Shown: positions 21,311-34,018, counted from the stretch's first letter. The stretch is DNA of 64,000 nt from Eonycteris spelaea (GCA_003508835.1 PUFA01000084.1:2418001-2482000); one strand, 5' to 3'. Made by a program: numbers and translations. Notes: generated by a model not told the origin, from the letters alone.

Positions 21311-22827
21311 TTTTGAAAATGTTTATTATTATTATTATTGTTTATTAGTAATTTCTAATTTTCAATAATGGATGAATATATGAGTATTGCTGAAAAATAG
21401 CATTAATGCTTTTAGAATCCAAAACTATAAATATTATATATATATATATTATATATAGTTCATAATCTCTCCATCAGGAAAATACCTACTGACATTTTGA
21501 AAAGTAACCCACGTACATTATTAAAACATTCAAATAAATGTTCAGATTTTATAATGAGAATCAGCTTTTTCCTCGGCCCCTCTGTCCCTCCTCCAAAGGT
21601 AATTATTATTAACAGAATTTTATTTATTGTTTGACAACATCTTTAAGTGGGGCTGGGGAAATGTCTGTATATCAAAAAAGAGAAAAAAAAACGAACAATT
21701 CTGGAAATAAATCTGTTTTTCCTTAGCTCTTGTCTGAATTCCTAAGTTTCCAATTCATTGGCTTCATGCTAGGATGTTCTAAATTATACCTTACAATTTA
21801 TTTTACAATATATAACATTTTATACATCTTTGAGTTCAAATCTTTTCCTATCACTTGAATTAAAGTTACTCTTACAAAGACACAGTATTTCCTGTATACT
21901 AACTATATGTTCACTTTTTGCAGTTGCAATATACAATTACATCATTCCACAAAAATTCTTCCCACACTTGCAATTGACGCAGGAATTGAAGTAGAAAACT
22001 GAACCCATTTAAACAAATTTAGAGCTACAGTTTCTGTGCTAAATGTAAGTTTTGATTTTTTTTTAGTGTTGTTTCCTCAAAGGATCATCTCATGTCCAAA
22101 GCACAGATTTTCTCATAAAAAATTTTGGAGTGAGCACTTATTTTCATGATAAAAACACTCAGATATGAATGACATCATCAAAAGAAGGAGATGACTCATG
22201 ATTAGGCAAACACAAAGCACCCAAAGCAATATATGGTGGATATTTTAAAGGTAACTTACTCTATATATGAGAGCTATTTTATTCGTATTTAATTCTTCAC
22301 AGGTTAAACTTACTAACTACACAAACTGGTAAATAGTTATTTTGCAATGTATAGATTTTTTTTTCCCCTCAAAATTTTGGAACTAAATTAAAGAAAAAAA
22401 TTATTGACTGGTGGCAGATTTCGTTCAACAAAATTTCCAAATGCTCCTTACCTTAAAGAGTGTTGCAAGTATCAGAGCTGAACGAGAATCCCAGAGGTGT
22501 CGTTGTACATGAGGTCTGCAGTCCTGCTGCGCCCTTGCACATGGCCTCAGGGCATGGTTTTAGACTGGGAGGTCTGGCCTCCTGCCCGGCATTCTAACCA
22601 ACACATTGATTAAATGCTCGGAGACTCACGGACAGTCAGTTCAGTTGTACAAAGTACTCTTGACTTTGACTGGAAAACATGAACCTCAGCTCTGCAATAA
22701 TCTATAACTCCAGCCATATACCTCCATGCCTGTCACTCCTGTGCCCTAGATTCTGGACACATACACTGGCTAGAATGAGGTGTTTTCAAGTGAGGAGGTA
22801 TGCTTTCCCTAGCTTATAAAGAAGAGA
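21311..22827. other. Unassigned DNA with an AT microsatellite
   Basis: An (ATT)n stretch lies at 21,327-21,341 and a TA tract near 21,434-21,460. The pyrimidine-rich piece 21,560-21,640 resembles the 3' UTR of an ancient L1 but is too short to call. The stretch 22,470-22,620 is GC-richer than its surroundings, without island-like CpG density. No gene seen. Confidence 0.4.
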
Positions 22828-22850
22828 CATCTTGTATAATATACAAGATG
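22828..22850. repeat. Perfect palindrome, 10-bp arms
   Basis: CATCTTGTAT, three bases AAT, then ATACAAGATG. A short perfect hairpin with no known role. Confidence 0.9.
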
Positions 22851-23569
22851 GCACATGGAAGTAGGGATAATTAAGGACCTTTCCTCAACTGCCAGGATTT
22901 CAGTTTCATTAGAAATAACCTCTGCCAGGACGGCTTTGACCTCAAATGTGACACCCCTGTGATTGTTCCTGGTTCTGTTTGTTGTTCTTCTGAAGTAAAT
23001 ATGGCATACTGACTTATGGATATCAGTCTTCTGAAGCCTACAACCTCATCTATATCCAGAAGATATTCCATCCACTACTCTTTCCTCGATGGATTACTAA
23101 ATCGCCATGGCACCAGCTTTGATTTGGCAGCATTGCATAAGGTCTTTGAAGTTCCTATTTTCCATCTATTATTCTCTTATTGACTGGGAGCTGTCCACCA
23201 AAAGCTGGAAAACTACTACTTCCTACTGATGAAATATAATTAAGATCAGTTATAAAAACTCACTATCTTTGAGAATTGGCCTCACCAAAATAATTATGGG
23301 CATTTGTGTCCTTATAGTACCTGAGCTGCATGGAGACCATTTGCATGGTATATCAGTGTTAGCCCTGGAGATGAGCAATATGATGTTCTCGCTGAACACT
23401 TAGAGGTGTCACATCTAACCAAGATACAGATGCTCAGTGAGCGTATCCCAGAAGTAATATAAAGAGATCTTTCTGACAAGCCCCAGTTCCATTTAGATGT
23501 CTCTCATTTCTCTATTTATGATAATTACACTGTAGTATAATTGGTTATTTTACTCCTTTGCAACATCAA
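22851..23569. other. Unassigned, low-repeat DNA
   Basis: Balanced composition and no recognised repeat. Reading frames on both strands near 22,870-23,110 are open for about 65 codons, but I recognise no protein and see no splice context. Confidence 0.4.
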
Positions 23570-23665
23570 CTATACCATGAGTTTCATGGAGGCAAGGATT
23601 GCTTACATTCTATCACCGAATGATAGCAAAGTACCTTGCACTTTCTGAGGCTGTTTGTTGAAAAA
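23570..23665 (+). mobile_element. L2 3' end, sense, diverged
   Basis: 'gagtttcatggaggcaagga' (23,579-23,598), 'caaagtaccttgcact' (23,627-23,642) and 'gtttgttgaaaaaa' (23,653-23,666) follow the L2 3' terminal order, ending in an A run. Confidence 0.6.
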
Positions 23666-24534
23666 AAAAAAATAGACGAAAAGACATTCAGCGGTGTGCC
23701 AAATAGCAAGAAGAGGTGGTAACTCTGTGCATGAGACTCAAATGGTAGGTGTCATTGCTCCAGCAAAAGTCATATGCTTATATCAATATCTATAGGTCTA
23801 CATCTTGGAATTGTTGAAGATGAAAAGGGCCATTCAGAGTTTCAAATCTAGCCACCTTTTCGAGTGCACCCACCACATTTTGCATAGCTCTTTTGGCATA
23901 CTGAGGCTGCCACTCTCTCTATAATCCATTAACTACCCCAATGAGCCAGCAGTAGTATAATAAACAGTAAAAAATTGTGATGGGCACTGGTAATCGCATG
24001 GCTAGCACTAGAACCTAGATCTTTTTCTTCTGGTATATACTACTACTAGAAATGTACCTGGGACTGAAGAGACCTTTGCTGGGAAAATCTAGAGACACTC
24101 TATTCTTACCCTAAGAAATATGAATGTGCCCTAAGACCGGTGAGGGAGGAGGCAATAATATGCATATTTTAGCAAAGTCCAAATTAGGCACAGTGAAAGT
24201 TTACACTCAAGCTGTACTGTTAAATCCTCAGGACTGGCTTCATCTACAACTTCGAGAACAAGTAAAATCACTATCGTTGCATGTTAATCTCATCCAGAAA
24301 TGAATCCAGATTTTTATCTTCATGGTTTCCTAATGTTCTTTGGACATGATACCAGACATTAAGCCGAATAAGAGTTCAGTGATATCATTGAATTTGATAT
24401 TCCTGGGCCATGACTTTTATTTAATGTGGGAATCAGACAACCAGCTCTAAATCAGATCACCAAGAAAGATACTTAGGTTTTCAACAGACATCCACCAGGC
24501 TGTAATAGTTACAAGTGTAGGGACTATGCTTATT
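23666..24534. other. Unassigned DNA
   Basis: No repeat or gene recognised. Confidence 0.4.
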
Positions 24535-24745
24535 AATTTATTCTGTTATTCATTTAAATCTATATTGTTTAACTTCTATATTCCAGGCCCTATACTAGGT
24601 TTAAATATGCATTAATACCTAAAATGGGAATAGTCTCCATCTACACAGAACTTATGACCCAGTAGCAAAGTTGGAAATATAGATATTGAAAAAATAAATT
24701 TATAGTTACAAATTCTAAATGCTATGAAGAAAAATAATTATAATG
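24535..24745 (+). repeat. Ancient mammalian dispersed repeat, family not assigned
   Basis: 'tattctgttattcatttaaa', 'ccaggccctatactaggttt' (24,584-24,603) and 'aaatgctatgaagaaaaata' (24,717-24,736) match a widespread old mammalian repeat that I recognise but cannot name. A longer copy lies at 34,890-35,500. Confidence 0.5.
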
Positions 24746-24769
24746 ACAAGGATAACTGCAAGACTAGAA

Positions 24770-27457
24770 TTCTGTATTTGCCAAAGTGTCTGTCAATTTA
24801 AAAAAGGGTGAAGTAAAGACATATTTACTAAAATAATTTTGGAAGAATTAATCATCAGAAGACTATCAGTTATTGAAAAATATAGAAAATAATCTTTTTG
24901 TCAAAGGAAAGTGACCTCTGATTGAATGTCTGAGTTGTAAGAAATGAGATCAAAGAAAGTGGTACATGAAGGGCAATATAAATGAACATTGAGTCTATAA
25001 AACAAAATAAATCTATTGAGATAAACACATAAAATAGATAAAATGAATTTAAAATTCTTCAGTAACAAAAAAATCATAGAACCATAATTTAGAAATTTAA
25101 TTGGTGGTATTAATGGGGTAAAAGTTCAAATATCCTAATATTTTAAAAGAAGACAATAAAATTGGAAAATTATAAATTTTAATAAGTTAACTACACAAAT
25201 GATCATTTCTAATATTATAACAAGGATAGAGACAGAGAGTCTAAACTTTATGCCAATAATAGATGAAAACATTACTTTAAATATTCATAAATATTCAATG
25301 AATGAGATAAAAAACAAAATTCACAAGCAGAAAGTGTAATACAAGATGGTAGAAATAAATTCAAATATATTCAATTATGAATACAAGTGGAGTAAATACT
25401 CTAGTTAAAAAAAAGTAATCAGATTGGCACAAAAAGTTTATACAGTTTATAAAGAATATATTTAAAATACATGAGTATAGAAAAAGTCAATGTATGGAAA
25501 AGATATGCTTAATGGCATGTCAAATCCTAATTTGTAGAAAGTTGCTATAATTATATTAATAAGCAACAAAAGAGAATTTAAGGTGAATAGAATTACTAGA
25601 ATTTCAAAATGAGAAAAGAGTCAATGAACAGAAATATATGACAGTTTTAAAATTGTTTGTATATATTAGCAAAATCTCAAATTATTCAAAGCAAAAATTG
25701 ACAAATACAATGGGAAACTAATAAATCTTCAAAGTCAGAAAGTTTAACAGTTCTCTCCTAGAAATTGATAGAAAAACACTTAAAAATATCAAGATATAAA
25801 ATTTTAAACATAATTAACAAAATTGACTCATCAACTGCAAAATGTATATTAATTTTAATCATGTCTAGATCATTTATAAATATTTAACATATTGGGGTCA
25901 CAAAACATATCTAAATATAAACACTTCCAGAAAATTGAATAATGATTTTCTAACACATTTACAAGATCAGTATTGCTCTGATAGCAAAAACTAGACTAAC
26001 ACATCACAGAAAAGAAAGCTACAGAACAATATCCTTCATGAACACACATGCAAACATTTTCAACAAAATTTTACCAAATCATATCCAACGATACATAAAG
26101 AAGAGAATATGTTATGACCAGTTTGGATTTATCCCCGGAATGCAAAATTGGTTTGACATTTAAATATCAATCTATGTAATTCACCTTATTAATAGACTAA
26201 GCACAAACACATACACACATATACAACCCCCCCACCCCCCAAAAAAACATAGTGATGATCTCGGCAGATACAGGGAAAGCATTTGACAAAACCCAGCATC
26301 TAGTACTGATAAAAGATTCCCAGAAAATAAGGAATGTTACTTATGAAAACCTTTCAGCTAACATTATTCTTAATGGTAGGGAAAAAATGAGTGTTTTCTC
26401 CTAGGCTCATGAACAAAGTAAGGATATTCACACCCACCACTGCTATTTAAAATTGTACTGGAGGTTCCAGTCAGTCCAGTAAGGTAAGAAAAAGATTAAA
26501 TGATATTATTGGAAAGGAAGAAGTAAAATTGTCTTTATTTACAAAAAGCATACTTGTTTGTTGAAAATATCTTATGGAATCTAAAATAGCATAGTACATC
26601 TAATATGCCAGGTTAGCAGGGTTATAAGATATAAAATAAATAGAATCAATTGGATTTCTATGTATTAGCAATCAGTAATTGAAATACTAAGAAAACCATT
26701 TATAACAGCATCAAGGATATTAAATACTCAGAGATAAATATGCCAAAATAATGTACAAGGTCTTTATATGGAAAAATAGACAATGCTGAGAGCAATTAAG
26801 CTCTAAAAGAATATACCATGTTCATAGATTGTTTGACTCAATATTGTTAACTCTCATTTATTTCTAAATTGATATGTTGATTTGGTATAATATCAGTTGA
26901 AATCCCAGAAGGATTTTTTTAACAGATTAATTTTAATATAAATATTAAAATTTAAAGTATCTGGAATAGACAAAACAATATTGAAAATGAAAGAAGAATG
27001 TTTGAGGACTTATACTACCTAGTATTAAGATTTATTTTAAAGCTGTGGTAATCAGGATAGGCATAAAAATTGACAAATAGATTAACAGAAACAAATTGGG
27101 TTCAGAAATAGACCTGGAGATAGATTGGTAACTTTTTAATTTAATATGTCGTCATTTGAATTTGATAAAGATGAAGAGATAATTCATCAGAGAGGAAAAC
27201 AGTTATTTCAACAGATGATTCTTGAACAAGTCATATATCTCTATTCAAAAATGCCTCAATTTTAATTTATTTCATGCAATTCATACCTTGCACTTGTTAC
27301 CAAATTAACTCAAAATAGATAATAAGTATAAATATAAAATCTAAAACCATACAATTTCAAGAAGAACACATAGATTATGTCTTGGTGACTTTGGGCTAGG
27401 GAAGGATTCCTTAGATAAAACAGCAAAAAATGGAATCCATAGAAGAAAAGGACCAAC
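24770..27457 (+). mobile_element. Sense L1, ORF1-ORF2 linker through ORF2 reverse transcriptase
   Basis: Linker DNA ('ggtgaagtaaagacatattt', 24,808-24,827) precedes ORF2. The endonuclease region is degenerate (25,640-25,860). The reverse transcriptase is clear: a QFGFIPGMQNW reading at 26,119-26,152, the AFDK-type stretch 'aaagcatttgacaaaaccca' (26,276-26,295) and 'aatggtagggaaaaaatgag' (26,371-26,390). The catalytic FADD-type motif near 26,531-26,550 has decayed. A CA/CCCCA-rich simple insertion sits inside at about 26,200-26,245. The element is broken at 27,457 by a younger L1 and resumes at 27,808. Confidence 0.85.
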
Positions 27458-27791
27458 ATGTGGAATCTTTAAAAAAAAAAAAAAAAGGCAGAACGAACAA
27501 AACAAACTGACTCATAAGAACAGAAATCAAAGGGATGGTTACCAGAAGGGGTTTGAAGCAATAGGTGAAAGGGGAAAGGGAGTATAGTCAATAACATTGT
27601 GATAAGTTTGTAGGTTGACAGATGATTACTAGAATTGTAAGATATAAAAATGTTGAATTACTATATTGTACACCTAAAACTTCTATAATCGATATATTGT
27701 GTACAACTACACTTAAATAAAAAAAAAATTAAGCTGAATAAAAAAAAGACTATTAAAAAAAGATCAAGGTAGAAAACAATAAAAAATAAAA
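27458..27791 (+). mobile_element. Younger 5'-truncated L1 3' end nested in ORF2 of the older L1
   Basis: 'atgtggaatctttaaaaaa' opens the piece. It continues with 'actgactcataagaacagaa' (27,507-27,526), 'gggatggttaccagaagggg' (27,532-27,551), 'agtatagtcaataacattgt' (27,581-27,600) and 'tattgtacacctaaaactt' (27,663-27,681), and ends in A-rich tail DNA. Target-site copies are GAAGAAAAGGACCAAC (27,442-27,457) and GAAGAAAAAGACTAAT (27,792-27,807), both corresponding to the same ORF2 position. This proves the nesting order. Confidence 0.88.
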
Positions 27792-27807
27792 GAAGAAAAA
27801 GACTAAT

Positions 27808-28870
27808 GAATTAGACGTTATGAAATTTAAGTATTTCTGTTCTTTGAAATACACTGTTAATAGAATGAAAAAATAAACACCACAGATTGTGATAAAACAT
27901 TTGTAAATTACATGTCTAATAAGAGAATTGCATCTAGAAAATATAAAGAATTTAGAAAACCCTGTAACAATTAAACCAACAACCTAATAAAAAAACAGTG
28001 GCAAAAGATTTGAAGAGATACTATATAAAGTGATATACAGATTGCATATAAGCACATGAAAAGAATTTCAATATCTTTAGCCATTAGGGAAAGGAAAATT
28101 AAAATACCAGGGTTATACTCCCACACCTATTAGAAATGCTAACACTACAAAGACTAACAATAACCAAGTATTGGCAACAGTATGGAACAACTGTATACTT
28201 GCTGGTGAGAATACCGAATGGTACAACCATTTAAAAAAATTATTTGGCAATTTTTTAAAAAGTTATTGTAGGCCTACATATAATCCCAATATTACAGTTT
28301 TAGGTGTTACCCTAGAGAAATTAGAATATTTATTTATACAAATACTCATACACCAATATTCAGAGCAACTTTATTTGTAATAGTCAAGAACTGTACACAA
28401 CCTAAATGCCCATCAATAAGTAAATGAATAAACAAGTTGTGGCATATTAGAACAATGGAATATTATTCAGCAATAGCCATATCAAACTATGGATATGTAT
28501 AACATAGATGAGGATCAAAATAATACTATTGAATGAAAGTATCTAGATCATGAAAAATTGCACACTGTATAATTCCAACTATATAAAAGTCTAGACAAAT
28601 TAATTTATAGTGACAGAAAGTATGTCAGTATTTGCCAAGGGATTAAAAGTGAGGTTAAGGATAGGTTGGAAGGAGAGATTACAAAGTACCAGAGAAAACG
28701 TTTGGGGGTGATGGGTATGTTTATTACTTGATTGTGGTGATAGTTCGCTAGTGTGTGTGCATGTCTGTGTGTAAATATACAAATACATATACATGCATAG
28801 ATTAAAATTGCATACTTTAAAATGTCCTTTTTACTGTAGCTATGTTATACTTTACTAAATTGTTTAAAAC
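27808..28870 (+). mobile_element. Sense L1 ORF2 C-terminus and 3' UTR (host, right part)
   Basis: Continues the L1 of 24,770-27,457: 'tctgttctttgaaatacact' (27,836-27,855), 'aagcacatgaaaagaatttc' (28,050-28,069) and 'tacttgctggtgagaatacc' (28,196-28,215). The 69-codon frame at 28,171-28,380 is the ORF2 C-terminal region. The 3' UTR includes 'gatagttcgctagtgtgtgt' (28,740-28,759). Inactive. Confidence 0.85.
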
Positions 28871-28879
28871 TGTGAAGAC

Positions 28880-30398
28880 TAGATTAGAAGTTTACAGCCT
28901 AACACCAATCATGGACTATAAATGCAAAAATTCAAACAAAATATTAGGAAATGCAAAACCTAAGAAGATAGTACTATAGAAAAAAAGATAATACATCATA
29001 TCCAAGCTCAATAATGATAGAAATTCAAGTCTGATTTAGCATTAAAAAATTAATTTTAAGTCATCAAAATAACATATTAAAGTGAAAAAAAATTAGTTTT
29101 TAACATATATAGAAAAAGCAGTTGACACCCATTCTTGATTTAAAAAATCTAAATATTTGGTGATCTAGGAATCAAAAGATAGGGGGTTTCTATAACAAAA
29201 GCCTACACAAACATATCCTTTAAGGTTCAAATGTTGAAAGCTTTAAGTTTACAAATAAGACAAAAATCCCTACTTTCATCACTGTTCTCAAAGCCTCAGC
29301 CAACACAATAAAGAAAAGAGAAAAATAAAGTAAAAGAATTTGAAAGAAAAAAATATCTTCATTATAAGTGAAATGATTGTGAATATAGAAAGTATACAAA
29401 TAAATATTCAAATTTAGAAAAGAGCTTAGCAAGTTCAGTATATACAAAATCCATATAAAAATATCAATCATATATATATATGCCATCAAAAAATTTAGTT
29501 ACTGAAATTTTAAAAATCTATTATTTACATATTCACGTAAGTTATCAAAAACCTCCAAATGAATCTAATAAAATATGTGCACAAGAGTATAGGTGAAAAT
29601 TATACCTTTATAGAAAAACATTAAAGAAGACTTAAGGAATGGAAGTATATATAGTGTTCACGATTCTTCATAAAATGATTTAAACATTCAGTGCAATTTC
29701 AGTCGTGATCTTAACAAGCTGAATTTTAAATTTATATGGAATTGCAAAGAGCTGAAAATAGCCAAGACATTTGAAGAAAAGCAAGATGGGAGAACTTTCT
29801 GTTATTGTGTACCTATAGTAATAAGGACAGTGTAATTTTGGCAGACATAAATCAGTGACATAGAAGAGAGAATTTAGAATCGGCACTGAGTATAAATGGA
29901 TACTTGATTTATTAAAAGAATGTTGCTGCAGAGAAGTGTAAGAAATAATTTTTTCAATAAACCATGAAGGCATAATTGGCCATTAATATTTTTTTAAAGT
30001 AAACTATTGACGCACCATATTAAGAAAAATTGGTTCTTGAAGATCTAAATTTTAAAGGTGAGAAGTGTTTAAGAGAGAACATAGGAGAATATCTTTAGAC
30101 CTCAATAGGAATGATTTCTTAAAGAAGATACAAATAGCAGAGCCGTAATGATAAAGATTTACAAAGTAGAGTTAATAATTTCCAATAATCAGAAGATATT
30201 TTATTATAGAGGTAAAATAGGCTACGGAGTGGGAGAAAATATTTGCAACACATAACTAATAAAGTATCCAGAATATATAACATAATCTAGAAAATATAAC
30301 GGCATCCAAGAAATTAAAGCAAAAAAGGGCAGATAATTCAACAGAAAATTTGCCTGAGAGTTTGAAGAGGTATTTTACAAAACAGGATATTTAAATGA
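28880..30398 (+). mobile_element. Second sense L1 ORF2 copy, left part
   Basis: A second ORF2 begins right after the previous L1 3' end. Order: 'aaagcagttgacacccattc' (29,115-29,134), 'aaaatccctactttcatcac' (29,263-29,282), 'catataaaaatatcaatcat' (29,452-29,471), 'ggaattgcaaagagctgaaa' (29,739-29,758) and 'gggagaaaatatttgcaaca' (30,231-30,250). Highly diverged. Interrupted by an LTR at 30,399. Confidence 0.8.
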
Positions 30399-30748
30399 AG
30401 GCTATCTGTGTCGCTCCAAAATTCATTTATTGGAGCCATAATCCCCAAAGTGATGGTGCTTGGAAGTAGGGCCTTTGGAAGGTACGTAGGTCAATAGAGT
30501 AGAGCCCTTGTGAATGAGATTAGTGCCCTTAAGATGAGTCAGGAAGGAAATAATCTCCCTGCACTGTGTGAGGATACATCAAGAAGGCAGCCATTTGTGA
30601 ATTAGGAAGAGGGCTCTCAGCAGGAACCAAATTGGCTGGCAACTTGGTCTTAGACTTCCCAGTTTCTAGAATTCTGAGAAATAAATTTCTGCTGTTTAAG
30701 CCACCCAGTCTGTGATATTTTGTTACAGCAGCCTGAGCAAACTATGAC
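30399..30748 (+). mobile_element. Solitary MaLR LTR (MLT1-like) inside L1 ORF2
   Basis: MLT1-type landmarks: 'ctccaaaattcatttattgg' (30,414-30,433), 'ggaagtagggcctttggaag' (30,462-30,481), 'agaaataaatttctgctgtt' (30,677-30,696), 'taagccacccagtctgtgat' (30,698-30,717) and 'ttttgttacagcagcctgag' (30,719-30,738). The 5-bp sequence AATGA occurs on both sides (30,394-30,398 and 30,749-30,753), as expected of retroviral integration. It is LTR-only, so recombination removed the internal region. No coding content. Confidence 0.88.
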
Positions 30749-30753
30749 AATGA

Positions 30754-31610
30754 CCAATAACAATATTAAAAGTTGACATGAATGCCATTAGTAATGAGGG
30801 AAATGTGTATTAAAATTAAAATGAGATTCTAATATACATGTTCCATATTGGTAGATACTGAAGCATACTTGACTATTCCATGTTAGCAAAGATATAGAAT
30901 GAATAAACTCATGCATCACTAAGGATTGTAAATTAGATTTGCAATCTAGTGTAGTATTATCTAGTGATGCCATACTTCGAAAAAAAACTAGCAAAGTTGA
31001 GTAAGTCATCCTATGACCTATTCTATCTATTTGTAAGTATATATATATATACCCTATACATCTGCATTTTTATCTGCAAGAAGAATTAAGATGGAAGAAT
31101 ATTTAACTCAGTATTTTTTTCAAATTTTCCAAAAACTGAAAAGAGCCTTTTAATAGTAAAATGGATAAGCAAATTGTGATATCAATAAACCATAGACTAT
31201 GTACAGCAATGAAAATTAGCTAACTAGTTCTATGTGCGACAATGGCTGGAACTTATAATCTAATAGTGAATAATAATGAAAAATAGTCATAGAAAATACA
31301 TGCAGCACGATTCCATTTGCATAATATTCAAATACATAAAACTAAAATATTTTGTACAGGGATGCATAAACAAGAACTAAACCTAAACAGGCACAAGGAA
31401 TCAATTATTAACGTCAGGTTAATGATTATCCCAAAGTGGGGAGGAGTGGTGGGGGTTCTAGGATGTTGATACTGTTTTGCTTGACTGAGATAATATGTAA
31501 ATGACTGTCACTCACAGCTATTTATTAAGCTGAAAATGCATTACATTCACTTTTCTAGATGCATTATATGTTCTATTACAAAATGAAAGAGTTTAAAAAG
31601 CAAAACCCAC
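30754..31610 (+). mobile_element. Second sense L1 copy, right part (ORF2 end and 3' UTR)
   Basis: Resumes immediately after the LTR: 'gaatgccattagtaatgagg' (30,780-30,799) continues the ORF2 order. Then 'gtaaaatggataagcaaatt' (31,158-31,177), 'gcacgattccatttgcataa' (31,305-31,324) and a 3' UTR containing 'ggatgttgatactgttttgc' (31,462-31,481). Confidence 0.78.
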
Positions 31611-33856
31611 AAGTTTCTGTAAAACCTAGTGAGTGGTGTTTGGCCTCTTTTCCTGGCCTGGGTAGACCTTATGATATTAAAGCCCAAATATGATTCCCTT
31701 ATGAGGCATCATAGGGCCTATCAGCAAAGGATTGGATGGGGGATGGTATATGCATTTTTAAGCCCACTCTGACACTATCCACATGTCAGAAGTGAATTCT
31801 CTAAAAATCTTTGTTCTGGCTCTTCATACTCACCTGTATCTACAATCTAAAAACTAAGGTCTCTAGACTGCGACTCGCAGGCTTTAGGAGAAAATGTAGT
31901 GCTACTTTGAGCTGAAGGTAAAGACTCATAACTTGAGTGTAACCAGTCATGATGTAGCACTTCACCTATTCAGTGGAGCCTGCAGATTGTCCCTTCATGT
32001 GAACTGACAGCACCTCCGAGCATTGGATTGGTTCGGCAGTGAAGCAGGGAAAACTGTGTTGAAGTGAAAATAATGTGATACACAAAAATGCTCTAAATCG
32101 TTATAATAGTAGAGAAATGTTATGGTTGGTGCAAAAGCAAGTCATTACTGGAGGCAAATGACTGAACTAAAGAAATTTGATTTCCCCTGGATTTTAACTT
32201 CATGGGTGGCTGCCTACAAGAAAACTCAATATATCTCTAAGACTTCTGCCTCTTTGTCAATTTGACTGAAATCGGCCTATAAAATCCAAATGATTTCATT
32301 CCATAAGGAACTAGGAAAAATATTTGAAGGCTATATTTTTAATCAAAATTCAGAATTCCTTAAAGACTCTGGTTTCTTTGTCGGATTAGTTTGTGGAGTC
32401 ATAAAAATTTCAGTTTCTTATGCATACAAAGGGGACAGTTTGATCCCCAGCTGAAAGAAGTCAGTTTGAGATAAAGCTGAGACCGTGAAACATCACTAGA
32501 TGACAAAAGAACTAAATCTGGTCACTTGAAACATGTTAGTTTCTGGAAATAGAAAATGTGATATAAGTGGAAAAACTGAGGAGGAAGATTCCAGGACCCA
32601 TTCTGGTTTCAATTTCAGTTCCGGGCTGGCAAAGTTATGGGTTTGTTGGATGTAGTGGAAAGATTACTGTCTAAAAAGGATCATAATCAATGAGACTACA
32701 AGCTAACTGCACTGGTGTGCTCTGGCTCACCATTCTAAAGGCAGAATAGAAGAGAACACTCACCTATACCTACAATCTAAAAACTATATGATGTTAGGTA
32801 AGACGGAGATGACTCCGTGAGCTTGCTTTATATATATATATCAGGCTTTGATTACAGGCTGGAAGTGAAATGCATGGAAAACTGCTCAATTAAATAGTAA
32901 ACTGCTTGAGGCCATGGGTTGTTCCTTTCTTTCTCTGTATTCTAATGAAAATCATATTTTCTAATACAGTGTTCCTATGAATCATCCACTCAATGATTAT
33001 TGATTTGTCGACAGATAGGTAACTTGCTTATCGTGGGGCTGCTGAAAAAGCAACATATGACATATAAGTACTTTTTGTAGCACTCCTCACTTCAATCGAC
33101 CCCCATTTAGATCTTGGAAGATAGCATCCCCATTTCAAATCAAAATGATGTGTTGATTACATTAGAGTTTACCTTATTTTAGGAAGAGGATTATGGAAAA
33201 TAATGAGCAAGACTGCTTCAGTGCTCTGTAAATACTGAATGAGGGTTTTGGCATCTTCCTTTATGGCCCAGGTTTAAGAGAAGAATGAAGACAAAGAGCA
33301 CATTGGGGGTAAATCTGTTAGAGCACTTTAGCTACATCCAATTCCAGTTGACTTAAATAAAATGATCTTTTATTGACTTGTATAATTAGAATCCCTGAAA
33401 TAAGATGGCCTCGGGGATAACCATGGCTGTTTCACTGCATTTTTCCTGGCTGTGTCATCTTCTAAGTAATGATCACATCCCCAGGTTGCTTCTGTCATGA
33501 AGAACAACACCTGTAGTAGTTCCTGGTTTCATATCTACACATTACAATGTCCTGAGGAAGAAAGAAATGTTCTTATCACAGACATCTAAGTAAATGTCCT
33601 GAGGTCCCACCTGACTGGGCTTTTTATATTACTTGCTCATCCCTGGACCAATGATTGCAGACTAAGGAATGGAATGGGTTGATGGTCACAGGCCAAGAAG
33701 GCTCTACTTTAAAGGTGAGAGGAGTCCATTTTCCTCATGATTTCTTAAATGAGTAAGAGCAGAAGCCTGACTCAAAATTCACATGTTGCAGGAAAGAGAA
33801 AAATTATTCTGGATAGGCAAACCAGAGAAAAAGAAAGAAAAGAAAAACCTGTTGCA
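31611..33856. other. Low-repeat unassigned region bounded in part by direct repeats
   Basis: No gene seen. A near-identical 29-bp direct repeat occurs at 31,828-31,856 and 32,758-32,786. The part 33,320-33,720 resembles an old dispersed repeat that I recognise but cannot name ('catccctggaccaatgattg', 33,639-33,658). A 27-bp piece at 32,120-32,146 resembles a mariner terminus. Short TA tracts occur near 32,831-32,842. Confidence 0.45.
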
Positions 33857-34018
33857 ATGGGTCTCAGTTTTGGCTGCACATTAGAATCACCTGGGAACAT
33901 TTACAAGTTCTTACGTCCAGGCCAAAACACGAAGCCAAATAAATCATTATCTCTGGAGGGAAGGGAGAGGGTGGTACTTGTTAAGGCTCCACAGTTGCTT
34001 CCGATGTGTACTCCAAAG
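33857..34018. mobile_element. hAT-Charlie type MITE
   Basis: 'ttggctgcacattagaatca' (33,869-33,888) with 'cctggga' leads in, and the right part 'taaggctccacagttgcttcc' to 'gatgtgtactcc' is a degenerate inverted copy of the left end. This matches short non-autonomous hAT-Charlie elements related to MER5/MER58. The exact family is unsettled. It supplies the middle of the 135-codon plus frame 33,749-34,156, which is therefore not a gene. Confidence 0.7.

Noticed and set aside
22470..22620. Local GC rise resembling a small CpG island
   Set aside because: Few CpG dinucleotides, short, and no promoter elements or adjacent exon.
22871..23110. Possible exon or processed pseudogene in a low-repeat stretch
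   Set aside because: Open for about 65 codons on both strands, but no protein recognised, no poly-A tail and no splice sites in a sensible arrangement.
32120..32146. Mariner-like terminus ('tggttggtgcaaaagcaag') next to TA
   Set aside because: Only one end of about 27 bp is visible, with no partner inverted repeat nearby, so it cannot be supported as an element.
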